Assembly (NCBI RefSeq): GCF_003419895.1
Contig: NZ_QPMM01000001.1
Coordinates: forward strand, 620,001-684,000
Length of the DNA stretch: 64,000 bases
Reading direction: 5' to 3'
DNA from: Chitinophaga silvatica
Lineage (GTDB): Bacteria; Bacteroidota; Bacteroidia; Chitinophagales; Chitinophagaceae
A program made the translations under genes and the position numbers. This document shows, piece by piece, positions 45,663 to 54,757 of the stretch (the first letter of the stretch is position 1; every line of letters starts with the position of its first letter). The notes below the pieces were generated by a model. That model saw only the letters and a program-made list of their open reading frames with translations, did not search any database and was not told the origin of the DNA.

Positions 45663-46115
45663 ATGGGTGAATCCTTTGGCAAAAAAGAAAACAGAAATAA
45701 AAAAGCTAAATCTAAAGAAGATAAAGCTCAAAGAACAAAGGACCGGAAATTGAATAACAATAAAGGGAAGAGTCTTGAAGACATGCTGGCATATGTTGAT
45801 GAAAATGGAAACCTCAGCTCCGTGCCTCCTGCAGAAACAGCAAAGGTTGAGATAGATTCAAAGGATATCCGTATTGGTGCAACACCAAGGCCGGAAGAAG
45901 ATCCTACAAAAACAGGCATGATTACATTCTTTAACCAGTCTAAAGGATTTGGGTTTATTTCTGATGACAAGTCCAGGGAAAACATATTCTTTCACATTAA
46001 TGATTTGCTGGAACCAGTGAAGGAAAGAGATAGGGTATCTTTTATCCAGGATAGAAATGCTAAAGGCTACTTTGCAACTTCAGTAAAGAAGGTAAGTACC
46101 CAAACTAAGAATTAA
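45663..46115 (+). CDS. Cold-shock domain protein
   Basis: This 150-residue protein has a basic low-complexity N-terminus (1-40, Lys/Arg-rich) and a C-terminal cold-shock domain (about 84-146) with GMITFFNQSKGFGFI (RNP1) and NIFFHINDL (RNP2-like). It should bind single-stranded RNA or DNA, probably as an RNA chaperone. The N-terminal extension probably adds general RNA affinity. A long 5' leader (45511-45662) precedes it, as is common for cold-shock genes. A terminator follows. Confidence 0.92.
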   Translation: MGESFGKKENRNKKAKSKEDKAQRTKDRKLNNNKGKSLEDMLAYVDENGNLSSVPPAETAKVEIDSKDIRIGATPRPEEDPTKTGMITFFNQSKGFGFISDDKSRENIFFHINDLLEPVKERDRVSFIQDRNAKGYFATSVKKVSTQTKN

Positions 46116-46137
46116 GATAAGATAATATTCTATTGAT

Positions 46138-46181
46138 AAAAAGCCAGTTTACATTAAATCTGTAATGTTAACTGGCTTTTT
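46138..46181. terminator. Bidirectional terminator
   Basis: AAAAAGCCAGTT (46138-46149) pairs with AACTGGCTTTTT (46170-46181), with inner pairing ACATTA/TAATGT. It lies between the convergent cold-shock and desaturase genes and can serve both. Confidence 0.88.
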
Positions 46182-46191
46182 GATTTATATT

Positions 46192-46944
46192 TTATCTGAT
46201 AGCTGTACGATGGTTAGGAACTAAAACTACATTTATTACTTTTATAAAAGATAGAAATCTTATAATGTAATAGGTAGGGTCGATCTCAAACCAGCGCTGG
46301 CCAAAATTTACGGAAGAGGGATGTTTGTGATGATTGTTGTGATAAGATTCTCCCAGCATTAATATATCAAAAAACAACAGGTTCATTGCCGTGTTTTTTA
46401 ATTTAAAATTGATATAACCATACTTATGGGCAAACCAATTTACTATTGCCCCATGGAAGGCCCCCATAGATACTACTATTGGTAATAACAAATACTGATA
46501 GGGAGAGGTAGCAAATGCAATAAAGAAAGAAGTGTACCCCGCAACCCAAAGCAATCTCGAAAAAGCACTGTTGGCGAACTTGTCGAAATTCTTCCAAAGA
46601 GGTAGATTTTTGGTATACTTTACATCCACATTCTCTTCATGGTGGAGTATCTGCTGATAGGCACTTCGGGTATCCCACATCATTGAGAAGATGTTAGACG
46701 AATTAGAAGGAGAATGAGGATCGTGTTCCGTATCGGTATGCGCATGGTGTAACCTGTGCATGATTGCATAAGCTCTTGGACTCATATATGAGGAGCCTTG
46801 TGTGATATAGGTAAAAATGAAAAAGAACTTTTCCCATCCTTTACTCATAGTAAAAGCTCCGTGTGCAGCATACCTATGCTGAAAAAATGTTTGTGAAAAC
46901 AATGATAGATACCATAAAGCGGCAAAAAAGATAAAGATGGCCAT
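46192..46944 (-). CDS. Acyl-CoA/acyl-lipid delta-9-type fatty acid desaturase
   Basis: This 250-residue integral membrane protein is a di-iron desaturase. The three His boxes are visible: HRYAAH (23-28), HRLHH (63-67) and HNNHH near the C-terminus. Hydrophobic helices lie between them. It introduces a cis double bond into fatty acids for membrane fluidity, which fits its place next to a cold-shock gene. The start is the ATG at 46944; a TTG at 47016 lies in the same frame but family members begin with the hydrophobic stretch found here. The divergent spacer 46945-47281 shows nothing further I can support. Confidence 0.92.
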   Translation of the reverse strand: MAIFIFFAALWYLSLFSQTFFQHRYAAHGAFTMSKGWEKFFFIFTYITQGSSYMSPRAYAIMHRLHHAHTDTEHDPHSPSNSSNIFSMMWDTRSAYQQILHHEENVDVKYTKNLPLWKNFDKFANSAFSRLLWVAGYTSFFIAFATSPYQYLLLPIVVSMGAFHGAIVNWFAHKYGYINFKLKNTAMNLLFFDILMLGESYHNNHHKHPSSVNFGQRWFEIDPTYYIIRFLSFIKVINVVLVPNHRTAIR

Positions 46945-47281
46945 ACTTGAAATTTTGTGAAAGCGGGTAATAAATCTCAAATATGTCAGGTGAATAATTG
47001 GAAATATAGTGCGCAATCCGGTGATATGAATATCTTAAAATTAGGGCTTGCTTTGTTAAAAAAAAGGTAAGGAAATGTTATTTAAAACAAATAAAAAATC
47101 TCCATTCAGGTGGCAAAAACCAAACAAAAGATCTTTTTAAATTGAACCATTGCTATCGTATTTATGTATATATAATTAGTTTGAAATATTTATTGGCGCA
47201 AAGGATATATCAATCTCAATTTGGGGTGCTTGTCAGATGCTTTGCTTCTTTTAATTACTTTAAGTTACTTTTTATGTATAT

Positions 47282-48610
47282 ATGAGTTTACGGTTAAATA
47301 TTTATTTGTTTTTAACTTCTTTTTTAATACCAAATGCAGCTGGTAGAATAGGAGGAATACTAATTATTTTCACCTGTACTACAGCCATAGCACAACATCA
47401 GGATACTTTAACGATCAGGGAAGCATATACTCTGGCTAGAAATAATTATCCACTGGCAAAGCAATACGGGCTTATTGAACGTACAAAAGCCTATACAGTT
47501 TCCAATGCATCCAAGGGAAAGATACCTGCATTTTCGATGAGTGGACAAGCCACTTACCAGTCGGCGGTTACTAATTTTAATATTAATATTCCAGGGATTA
47601 CATTACCAACTTTTAGTAAAGATCAATATAAAATATATGGGCAGGTTACCCAGGTAATATATGACGGCGGAGTTATTAATAACCAGCGTAAAATGGCCGC
47701 TGTAGATGAATTGATCCAGAAACAAAATCTGGAAGTAAACCTTTATGCACTTTATGATCGGATTAACCAGCTCTTTTTCGGGGTACTTTTATCGGATGAA
47801 CAATTAAAACAAAACTTCCTGCTCCGTAAAGATATTCTTAATGGTATGGAGAATGTAAAGGCTTTACTGGCCAATGGAGAAGCTTACCAAAGCAGCTTGG
47901 ATGAATTAAAGGCGCAATTGCTACAGGCCGACCAGTCGCGGATTGATCTAAAGGCCAACAGGCAGGCATTCCTGGATATGTTGGGAGTGTTTATCGACAA
48001 AACTGTTGATACTACCACTGTTCTTATCTCACCTCCGGTACCCGAATTAGCTGATAATTTTACCCGTCCTGAATTGTTGTTTTATGATTTCCAGAAAAAA
48101 TCATATGATATCCAGGACAGAATGTTGTCGGCCAATCTGCGTCCAAAATTTAATTTCTTTTTCCAGGGAGGATATGCCAGGCCAGGTCTCAATTTCCTGA
48201 GTAACAACTTCACCTGGTATTATCTGACGGGTATACAGCTTACCTGGAACCTAAATAGCTTGTATTCGCTTAAAGGGGAGAGAAGTTTATTAGATATAGA
48301 CAGGAAAATGCTGGATATACAGAAAGAAACATTTCTGTTTAATTCCCGGCTCAATAAAGATCAGGGGCGGATAACAATTGGGAAATATATAGACCAGCTA
48401 CAGCGCGATGATGAAATTGTTGCCTTAAGAGAGAATGTTAAGATCACCGCCGCTGCCCAGTTGGAAAACGGAGTGCTGACCGCTCATGACTATATAACCC
48501 AGGTGATTGCAGAAAATCAGGCGAGGCAGGATAGGGTTCTTCACGAAATAGAATTGTTGCAGTCGCAATACAACTATCAGAATGTAATGGGCAATATAAA
48601 TATTCAATAA
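47282..48610 (+). CDS. TolC family outer membrane efflux protein
   Basis: This 442-residue protein has an N-terminal signal region (about 1-38, ending AIAQH) and OEP-type repeats: DTLTIREAYTLARNNYP at the start, coiled-coil helices such as QLKQNFLLRKDILNGMENVK and a C-terminal helical pair. It forms the outer membrane channel of a tripartite exporter. It is the first gene of a tightly packed operon with HlyD, two ATPases, two permeases and an MFS protein; the next gene's ATG overlaps its stop by 1 bp. Confidence 0.92.
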   Translation: MSLRLNIYLFLTSFLIPNAAGRIGGILIIFTCTTAIAQHQDTLTIREAYTLARNNYPLAKQYGLIERTKAYTVSNASKGKIPAFSMSGQATYQSAVTNFNINIPGITLPTFSKDQYKIYGQVTQVIYDGGVINNQRKMAAVDELIQKQNLEVNLYALYDRINQLFFGVLLSDEQLKQNFLLRKDILNGMENVKALLANGEAYQSSLDELKAQLLQADQSRIDLKANRQAFLDMLGVFIDKTVDTTTVLISPPVPELADNFTRPELLFYDFQKKSYDIQDRMLSANLRPKFNFFFQGGYARPGLNFLSNNFTWYYLTGIQLTWNLNSLYSLKGERSLLDIDRKMLDIQKETFLFNSRLNKDQGRITIGKYIDQLQRDDEIVALRENVKITAAAQLENGVLTAHDYITQVIAENQARQDRVLHEIELLQSQYNYQNVMGNINIQ

Positions 48611-49569
48611 TGCTAAACTTCCGGGGAATGAAGACTTCCTATCTATTATCGGCCATTATTATGCCTGTAATATTTATGCAATGTAACTTCAATAATCATA
48701 TTTCTGATGCTTCAGGAACTTTTGAAGTAGATGAAGTAATTGTATCTTCTGAAATTGCCGGTAAGATCATATCACTACCTATAGAAGAAGGTACCATGCT
48801 GCAAAAAGGTAGTCTTGCTGCCGTTATAGATTCTATTCCGCTTGGACTGCAGAAAGCACAAATTGAGGCAACAATTGCTACGCTGCATCAGAAGACGCTC
48901 GATGTACGCCCGCAGGTAAAGCAATTACAGGATCAAATAAGTGTGCAACGGGTGCAACTGGAAAATGCTATTTATGAAAGAGATCGTACAGAACGTTTGG
49001 TTAAAGCCCATGCTGCTACTACCAAACAACTAGACGATCAGAATAACCAGATAGAGGTTCTTAAAAAGCAGATCATTGCTACCGCTGCCCAGATAGGTGT
49101 TCAGAAAACTTCAGTAAATACGCAAAATAGCACTGTTTTGAGCGAATATAAGCCTTTAAGAAAATCAATAGCGCAGGTGAATGATCAGATCCGGCGTACT
49201 AATGTCCTCAATCCCATCAATGGCACTGTTCTCACAAAATACGCCATGCAAGGGGAAGTAACGGAAGCTGGCAAGGCATTGTATAAAATTGGGGATCTGT
49301 CGGTAATTACATTGAGGGCTTATATTACTGGCGTACAGTTGGCCCAGGTGAAACTAAATCAAACTGTAAAAGTTCTGGTTGATAGTACCGCTAAAACCTA
49401 CAGAACCTATCCGGGAATCATTACCTGGATTTCCGATAAAGCAGAATTTACTCCTAAAACAATTCAGACAAAGGAAGAACGTGCAAATCTCGTATATGCA
49501 ATAAAGATTCACGTAAAAAATGATGGATACCTGAAGATTGGGATGTACGGAGAAGTCGTCTTTAAATGA
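48610..49569 (+). CDS. HlyD/YbhG-like periplasmic adaptor
   Basis: This 319-residue membrane fusion protein has an N-terminal signal or anchor (about 7-25, with a Cys at MQC that may be lipidated). The biotinyl-lipoyl half FEVDEVIVSSEIAGKIISLPI is followed by a coiled coil (about 90-200) and the second lipoyl half NPINGTVLTKYAMQGEV, then a beta-barrel. It bridges the inner membrane ABC exporter and the TolC protein. The ATG at 48610 overlaps the TolC stop codon. It resembles YbhG, whose substrates in E. coli are drugs or solvents. Confidence 0.92.
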   Translation: MLNFRGMKTSYLLSAIIMPVIFMQCNFNNHISDASGTFEVDEVIVSSEIAGKIISLPIEEGTMLQKGSLAAVIDSIPLGLQKAQIEATIATLHQKTLDVRPQVKQLQDQISVQRVQLENAIYERDRTERLVKAHAATTKQLDDQNNQIEVLKKQIIATAAQIGVQKTSVNTQNSTVLSEYKPLRKSIAQVNDQIRRTNVLNPINGTVLTKYAMQGEVTEAGKALYKIGDLSVITLRAYITGVQLAQVKLNQTVKVLVDSTAKTYRTYPGIITWISDKAEFTPKTIQTKEERANLVYAIKIHVKNDGYLKIGMYGEVVFK

Positions 49570-49576
49570 ATGCATC

Positions 49577-50494
49577 ATGGCAGTTACTGTACAAGACCTG
49601 GTTAAAAATTATACTGTTAAAAAGAAAACTATCGAAGCCTTGAAAGGGATCTCGTTTTCTGTTGAAAAAGGAGAAATCTTTGGAATAATTGGTCCGGATG
49701 GTGCCGGAAAAACGTCTCTTTTCCGGATTCTTACAACGCTGTTAGAGCCGGATGGTGGATCTGCCACGGTAGATGGCTGTAGTGTGAAAGATGAATATCT
49801 GCAAATCCGGCAAAGGGTAGGTTATATGCCCGGCAAATTTTCATTATACCAGGATTTAACCGTGCAGGAAAATCTTGAGTTTTTTGCTGCCATATTTAAT
49901 GTCAGTATAGCTGATAATTATGAATACATCAAAGAGATATATGAGCAAATAGCCCCATTTAAAGATCGTAAGGCAGGTCAGTTATCCGGAGGAATGAAGC
50001 AGAAACTGGCACTTTGTTGTGCATTAATCCATAAACCAACGGTATTGTTCCTGGACGAACCCACTACCGGGGTAGATGCTGTTTCAAGAAAGGAGTTTTG
50101 GGAAATGCTGCATCGTCTTAAAACCCAGGGTATTACTATTCTTGTTTCAACTCCTTATATGGATGAAGCCGGATTATGTGATCGGGTAGGACTAATCCAG
50201 AAAGGAGCTTTTCTTTCCATTGAAACACCTCAGTCTATTATCCGGGATTTCAAGAAAACACTATGGTCTGTCAGGGCAGATGATATGTACCGCTTAATGG
50301 AAACAATTTTAAAAAGTCCGCTGATTAATAGTTGTTACCCGTTCGGGCAATATCATCATGTCACCTTTAAGGACGATACTAAAAAGCAAAGTGATCTTGA
50401 GGCGATTGTTGCACCTGGCAATTTTAAGGATGTGGAAATAGCGGCTATTCAGCCTAATATAGAAGATTGTTTTATGGCGTTAATGACAGAATGA
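49577..50494 (+). CDS. ABC exporter ATPase 1 (YbhF N-terminal half-like)
   Basis: This 305-residue ATPase has Walker A GPDGAGKTS, signature LSGGMKQK and Walker B VLFLDEP. The switch (H-loop) that normally reads STH reads STPYMDEA here, so the catalytic His is replaced by Pro. It should therefore supply the signature but lack a normal catalytic site of its own. A C-terminal region (about 220-305) has no motif I know. It is followed after 1 bp by a second ATPase; in E. coli the two are fused as YbhF. The start is the ATG at 49577; the upstream frame runs into the HlyD gene. Confidence 0.93.
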   Translation: MAVTVQDLVKNYTVKKKTIEALKGISFSVEKGEIFGIIGPDGAGKTSLFRILTTLLEPDGGSATVDGCSVKDEYLQIRQRVGYMPGKFSLYQDLTVQENLEFFAAIFNVSIADNYEYIKEIYEQIAPFKDRKAGQLSGGMKQKLALCCALIHKPTVLFLDEPTTGVDAVSRKEFWEMLHRLKTQGITILVSTPYMDEAGLCDRVGLIQKGAFLSIETPQSIIRDFKKTLWSVRADDMYRLMETILKSPLINSCYPFGQYHHVTFKDDTKKQSDLEAIVAPGNFKDVEIAAIQPNIEDCFMALMTE

Positions 50495-50495
50495 G

Positions 50496-51242
50496 ATGCA
50501 AACAGATAAAGTAATCAGTGTATCAAATCTTACCAAAAAATTCGGGGATTTTACCGCGGTTGATAATATTTCTTTCGACTGTGTCAAAGGTGAAATATTC
50601 GGATTTCTTGGGGCAAATGGTGCAGGTAAAACTACCGCAATGAGGATGCTGTGCGGATTATCATTACCTACTTCTGGAGAGGCTTCCGTGGCAGGATTTG
50701 ATGTGTATAAAGAGAGTGAATTAATAAAGAAGAAGATAGGTTATATGAGCCAAAAGTTTTCTTTGTACGAAGATCTGACTGTCTGGGAAAACATAAGGTT
50801 TTATGCAGGAATATACGGACTATCGGATAGCAACATCAGAGAGAAATCCAGGCAACTGTTGACAGAACTTCATCTCGAGGGGCAGGAAAATGCCTTGGTG
50901 CGGTCACTTCCTCTTGGCTGGAAGCAGAAATTAGCTTTTTCTGTTGCTATTGTTCATAATCCTGCTATTGTTTTTCTGGATGAACCCACCGGAGGAGTAG
51001 ACCCTATTACACGCAGAGAGTTCTGGGGGCTGATCTATGAAGCGTCGGCCAGAGATATTACAGTTTTTGTTACGACTCATTATATGGATGAGGCCGAATA
51101 TTGTAACCGGGTTTCCATTATGGTAGACGGCAAAATTGAAGCATTAGATACACCGGCAAACCTGAAACAACATTACAATGCAGATTCTATGGACGAGGTT
51201 TTTCTACATCTGGCAAGAACAGCCACCCGCTCGCAAGATTAA
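50496..51242 (+). CDS. ABC exporter ATPase 2 (YbhF C-terminal half-like)
   Basis: This 248-residue ATPase has Walker A GANGAGKTT, Walker B IVFLDEP and an intact switch His in TTHYMDEA. The signature LSGGQ is replaced by LPLGWKQK, as in the second half of YbhF-type proteins. Paired with ATPase 1 it would form one complete ATP site (its own Walker/His plus the partner's LSGGM) and one degenerate site. The ATG follows the upstream stop by 1 bp, so translation is probably coupled. Confidence 0.93.
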   Translation: MQTDKVISVSNLTKKFGDFTAVDNISFDCVKGEIFGFLGANGAGKTTAMRMLCGLSLPTSGEASVAGFDVYKESELIKKKIGYMSQKFSLYEDLTVWENIRFYAGIYGLSDSNIREKSRQLLTELHLEGQENALVRSLPLGWKQKLAFSVAIVHNPAIVFLDEPTGGVDPITRREFWGLIYEASARDITVFVTTHYMDEAEYCNRVSIMVDGKIEALDTPANLKQHYNADSMDEVFLHLARTATRSQD

Positions 51243-51260
51243 GTATATAATCTTCAATAC

Positions 51261-52367
51261 ATGAAACAATTCTTGATTTTTGTAAAGAAAGAATGTCTTC
51301 ATATCTGGAGAGACAGGCGTACATTGGTAATCCTGATAGGGATGCCGATTGTGCAGATTATCCTTTATGGATTTGCGCTTACAAATGAGGTCAAAAATTC
51401 AAGAATTGCCGTCTTTGATCAATCTAAGGATGATGCAACAAGGCTAATTACCGACAGAATTGCAGCCAGCCGTTATTTCAATCTGGAAAAAAACCTCAAT
51501 TCCTATAAGCAGATCGGAGAATCGTTCCGCGAGGGGATAGTTAGAATGGTAGTCGTTTTTCCTATTAACTTCCAGGATGATCTGTTGCATACCAACCATG
51601 CACAAATTCAACTGATAGCTGATGCTTCAGATCCCAATACCGCCAATACACTGGCAAATTATGCATCTGCAATTGTTAATGATTACCAAAATGCACTCAA
51701 TAATGATCAAAAGCTACCTTATAATATAGATGTTCAACTCCGAATGTTATATAACCCTGAACTGAAAGGTGCTTATAATTTTGTTCCTGGTGTGATGGCC
51801 CTTGTACTTATGCTGATATGTGCAATGATGACGTCTATTTCCATCGTAAAGGAAAAAGAAATGGGAACAATGGAAGTAATTCTGGTATCACCTCTCAAAC
51901 CATTCAGAATAGTTTTGGCAAAGACTGTTCCCTATTTGTTAGTATCATTACTTAATATCATCAGCATTTTGCTTTTAAGTGTTTATGCGCTGGATGTTCC
52001 GATAAAAGGGAGTATTTTCTTACTCATGGCAGAAAGTACCCTCTTTACTATTACTTCTCTTTCACTAGGTATTCTCATTTCTAATTTTTCAAGAACTCAA
52101 CAGTCGGCCATGTTCACTTCCATGATGAGCCTTTTTCTACCTACACTATTGTTCAGCGGATTTTTATTTCCAATAGAAAATATGCCCAAAGCATTACAGA
52201 TAATTTCCAACATTGTACCGGCCAAATGGTACTACATAATAGTTAAGGCAGTTATGATTAAAGGATTGGGAATAACTGCCATTTGGAAAGAAACTTTGAT
52301 CCTTATGGGAATGACCTTGTTGTTGCTTGGTATTAGTATTCGTAATTTCAAAATCAGACTGGCATGA
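51261..52367 (+). CDS. ABC-2 type permease (YbhS-like)
   Basis: This 368-residue permease has a first membrane helix (about 20-42), a large extracytoplasmic loop (about 45-175) and five further helices (about 178-365), the ABC2_membrane_3 layout. The KEKEMGTMEVILVSPLKP motif after helix 2 is the coupling region of the family. It ends overlapping the next permease gene by the ATGA junction, so the two probably form a heterodimer. Confidence 0.92.
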   Translation: MKQFLIFVKKECLHIWRDRRTLVILIGMPIVQIILYGFALTNEVKNSRIAVFDQSKDDATRLITDRIAASRYFNLEKNLNSYKQIGESFREGIVRMVVVFPINFQDDLLHTNHAQIQLIADASDPNTANTLANYASAIVNDYQNALNNDQKLPYNIDVQLRMLYNPELKGAYNFVPGVMALVLMLICAMMTSISIVKEKEMGTMEVILVSPLKPFRIVLAKTVPYLLVSLLNIISILLLSVYALDVPIKGSIFLLMAESTLFTITSLSLGILISNFSRTQQSAMFTSMMSLFLPTLLFSGFLFPIENMPKALQIISNIVPAKWYYIIVKAVMIKGLGITAIWKETLILMGMTLLLLGISIRNFKIRLA

Positions 52368-53485
52368 GAATGCTGAAATTTTTATTGCAGAAAGAGCTAC
52401 AGCAGATATTACGTGATCCTTCCATTATCAGGATCCTCTTCATAATGCCAATGATACAACTGTTGATCCTGCCTTTAGCCGCTGATTATGAGATAAAAAA
52501 TATTAACCTCGGTGTCATAGATCACGACCATTCTCAGTATTCCCGGAATTTGATTAATAAGATAATTTCTTCCGGGTATTTCAGACTAAAGGATTATAGT
52601 GCCACTTTCCCTCAGGCAATAAAATCAATTGAATTAGATAAGGCAGATCTTATATTGGAAATCCCCGGCCATTTCGACAGAGATTTGATCCAGGAGAATA
52701 ATAACACGCTTTTTGTTGCCGTTAATGCTATCAATGGAATAAAAGCAGGGTTAGGGAGTGCCTATATACAGGCTATAATTAATGATTATAACCAGGATAT
52801 CAGAACGCAGTGGATACAATTTCCCCGATTTAATCCTCAGCCGATGATTGAAGTAGTAACCAATAACTGGTATAATCCTAATATGAACTATCGTGTATTC
52901 ATGGTTCCTGGTATCCTGGTTATGCTTGTTACCATGATAGGATCTTCCTTTGCGGCAAACAATATTGTTCGTGAAAAAGAAATGGGTACAATAGAACAGA
53001 TCAATGTTAGCCCGATTAAAAAATATCAGTTTATTCTAGGTAAACTCATTCCCTTCCTGGTGCTGGCAATGACGGTACTTACTGTTGGTTTAATTATAGC
53101 AAGGGTAGTATATGGCATTGTTCCACTAGGAAGCTACAGCACTATTTATTTTTTTGCCACCATCTATCTTATTGCCATATTGGGGTTCGGACTTTTACTT
53201 TCTACATATGCACAAACGCAGCAGCAGTCAATGCTGGTTTCCTTTTTTATCACAATGATATTTAACCTTCTAAGTGGATTATATACTCCGATTGAGAGTA
53301 TGCCCGAATGGGCACAGATTATTACACGCTTTAACCCTGTTTCCTATTTTATAGAGGTAATGCGGATGGTTATGCTGAAAGGCAGTGGCATAGCAGATAT
53401 CAGACCTCATATAATTGCCATGCTTGGATTTGCAGTATTTTTTAATAGCTGGGCAATTCTTAATTATCGTAAAAGATCTGTTTAG
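52364..53485 (+). CDS. ABC-2 type permease (YbhR-like)
   Basis: This 373-residue paralogue of the upstream permease has the same layout: a first helix near 20-42, a periplasmic loop (about 45-180), then five helices, with the coupling motif REKEMGTIEQINVSP. The ATG overlaps the preceding stop codon by 4 bp (ATGA). With the two ATPases, HlyD and TolC it completes a YbhGFSR-like exporter. Confidence 0.92.
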   Translation: MRMLKFLLQKELQQILRDPSIIRILFIMPMIQLLILPLAADYEIKNINLGVIDHDHSQYSRNLINKIISSGYFRLKDYSATFPQAIKSIELDKADLILEIPGHFDRDLIQENNNTLFVAVNAINGIKAGLGSAYIQAIINDYNQDIRTQWIQFPRFNPQPMIEVVTNNWYNPNMNYRVFMVPGILVMLVTMIGSSFAANNIVREKEMGTIEQINVSPIKKYQFILGKLIPFLVLAMTVLTVGLIIARVVYGIVPLGSYSTIYFFATIYLIAILGFGLLLSTYAQTQQQSMLVSFFITMIFNLLSGLYTPIESMPEWAQIITRFNPVSYFIEVMRMVMLKGSGIADIRPHIIAMLGFAVFFNSWAILNYRKRSV

Positions 53486-53510
53486 AATCTGAAAATTCCA
53501 AAATTTCAAT

Positions 53511-54689
53511 ATGGTATTAAGGCGGAAAACGATTACCAGGATAGTTTGGATACTTTCACTTGTTAGTTTATTCACTGATATAGCCAGTGAAATGCTTTAC
53601 CCTGTGATGCCAATTTTCCTGGAGAGTATTGGATTTTCTGTATTGTTAATAGGTATACTGGAAGGAATAGCTGAAGCTACGGCTGGTCTTAGCAAAGGTT
53701 ATTTTGGAAAGATGTCTGATAACCTGGAGAAGCGACTACCATTTGTTCGTTGGGGTTACTCTCTGAGTGCTGTTTCAAAACCGATGTTGGCCCTATGGGC
53801 ATTTCCTTTATGGATCTTTCTTGCCAGAACCTTAGACCGTTTGGGTAAAGGACTTCGTACCGGAGCGAGAGATGCCATGCTTTCAGAGCAGGCTAGTCCT
53901 CAGACAAAAGGTACTGTTTTTGGTTTTCACCGTTCAATGGATACAGTAGGGGCAGTAATTGGCCCCTTGGTGGCAATTGCCTTTCTATACTTTAATCCCC
54001 AGACCTACAGACCGTTATTCCTACTGGCATTTGTTCCCGGAATTATAGCTGTAAGTTTTACTTTATTGCTAAAAGAGCCGGAACGAGTAAAGCAACATTT
54101 ACCGGTAAAAACATCATTATTTGATTTTATCAGGTATTGGAAAACAAGCCCGATAAACTATAGGAGGCTAACAAAAGGAATATTGTTATTTACCTTATTT
54201 AATAGTTCTGATGTTTTTCTAATCCTCCGGTTAAAGGAAATAGGGATAAGTGATACTGTTACAATTGGGGTATATGTTTTTTACAATATTGTTTTTGCTT
54301 TATTTTCTTATCCATTGGGAATTATTGCAGATAAAATTGGATTGAAGAAAATCTTTCTCTCGGGGTTATTGCTATTTGTTGTTGTGTATGCCGGAATGGC
54401 TGTGAATAAAGGATTTTATGGTGTGTTGTTTCTGTTTTTTTTATATGGAATATATGCAGCAGCTACAGATGGAGTATCAAAGGCCTGGGTGAGTAATCTG
54501 GTAAAGAAAAGTGATACGGCTACTGCAATAGGAACACTAACAGGTTTTCAAAGTATCTGTACTATGATTGCAAGTAGCTTTGCCGGGTTGCTTTGGTATA
54601 CTGTTGGGTCATTGGCGACATTTATGCTTACTTCATTTATGACCCTTGTAGCGATTATTTATATTTTATTTTTGAAGTTGAAGGATTGA
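53511..54689 (+). CDS. Major facilitator superfamily transporter
   Basis: This 392-residue protein has twelve predicted membrane helices and an MFS-type loop motif between helices 2 and 3 (GYFGKMSDNLEKR). A second marker LDRLGKGLRTGARDAM follows helix 4. The close relatives I recall are uncharacterised multidrug-type transporters. It begins 25 bp behind the last permease gene on the same strand, so it may be the last gene of the export operon, though no terminator was found between them. Confidence 0.88.
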   Translation: MVLRRKTITRIVWILSLVSLFTDIASEMLYPVMPIFLESIGFSVLLIGILEGIAEATAGLSKGYFGKMSDNLEKRLPFVRWGYSLSAVSKPMLALWAFPLWIFLARTLDRLGKGLRTGARDAMLSEQASPQTKGTVFGFHRSMDTVGAVIGPLVAIAFLYFNPQTYRPLFLLAFVPGIIAVSFTLLLKEPERVKQHLPVKTSLFDFIRYWKTSPINYRRLTKGILLFTLFNSSDVFLILRLKEIGISDTVTIGVYVFYNIVFALFSYPLGIIADKIGLKKIFLSGLLLFVVVYAGMAVNKGFYGVLFLFFLYGIYAAATDGVSKAWVSNLVKKSDTATAIGTLTGFQSICTMIASSFAGLLWYTVGSLATFMLTSFMTLVAIIYILFLKLKD

Positions 54690-54757
54690 TGGAGCATATT
54701 TTATGTAGATAGAGTTTCTACTTTTTTACTAATTTGCCCGACCTAAATAATCAAACT

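Noticed and set aside
47016..47016. TTG start adding 24 residues to the desaturase
   Set aside because: Family members begin with the hydrophobic segment at the ATG at 46944; the added residues have no family support.
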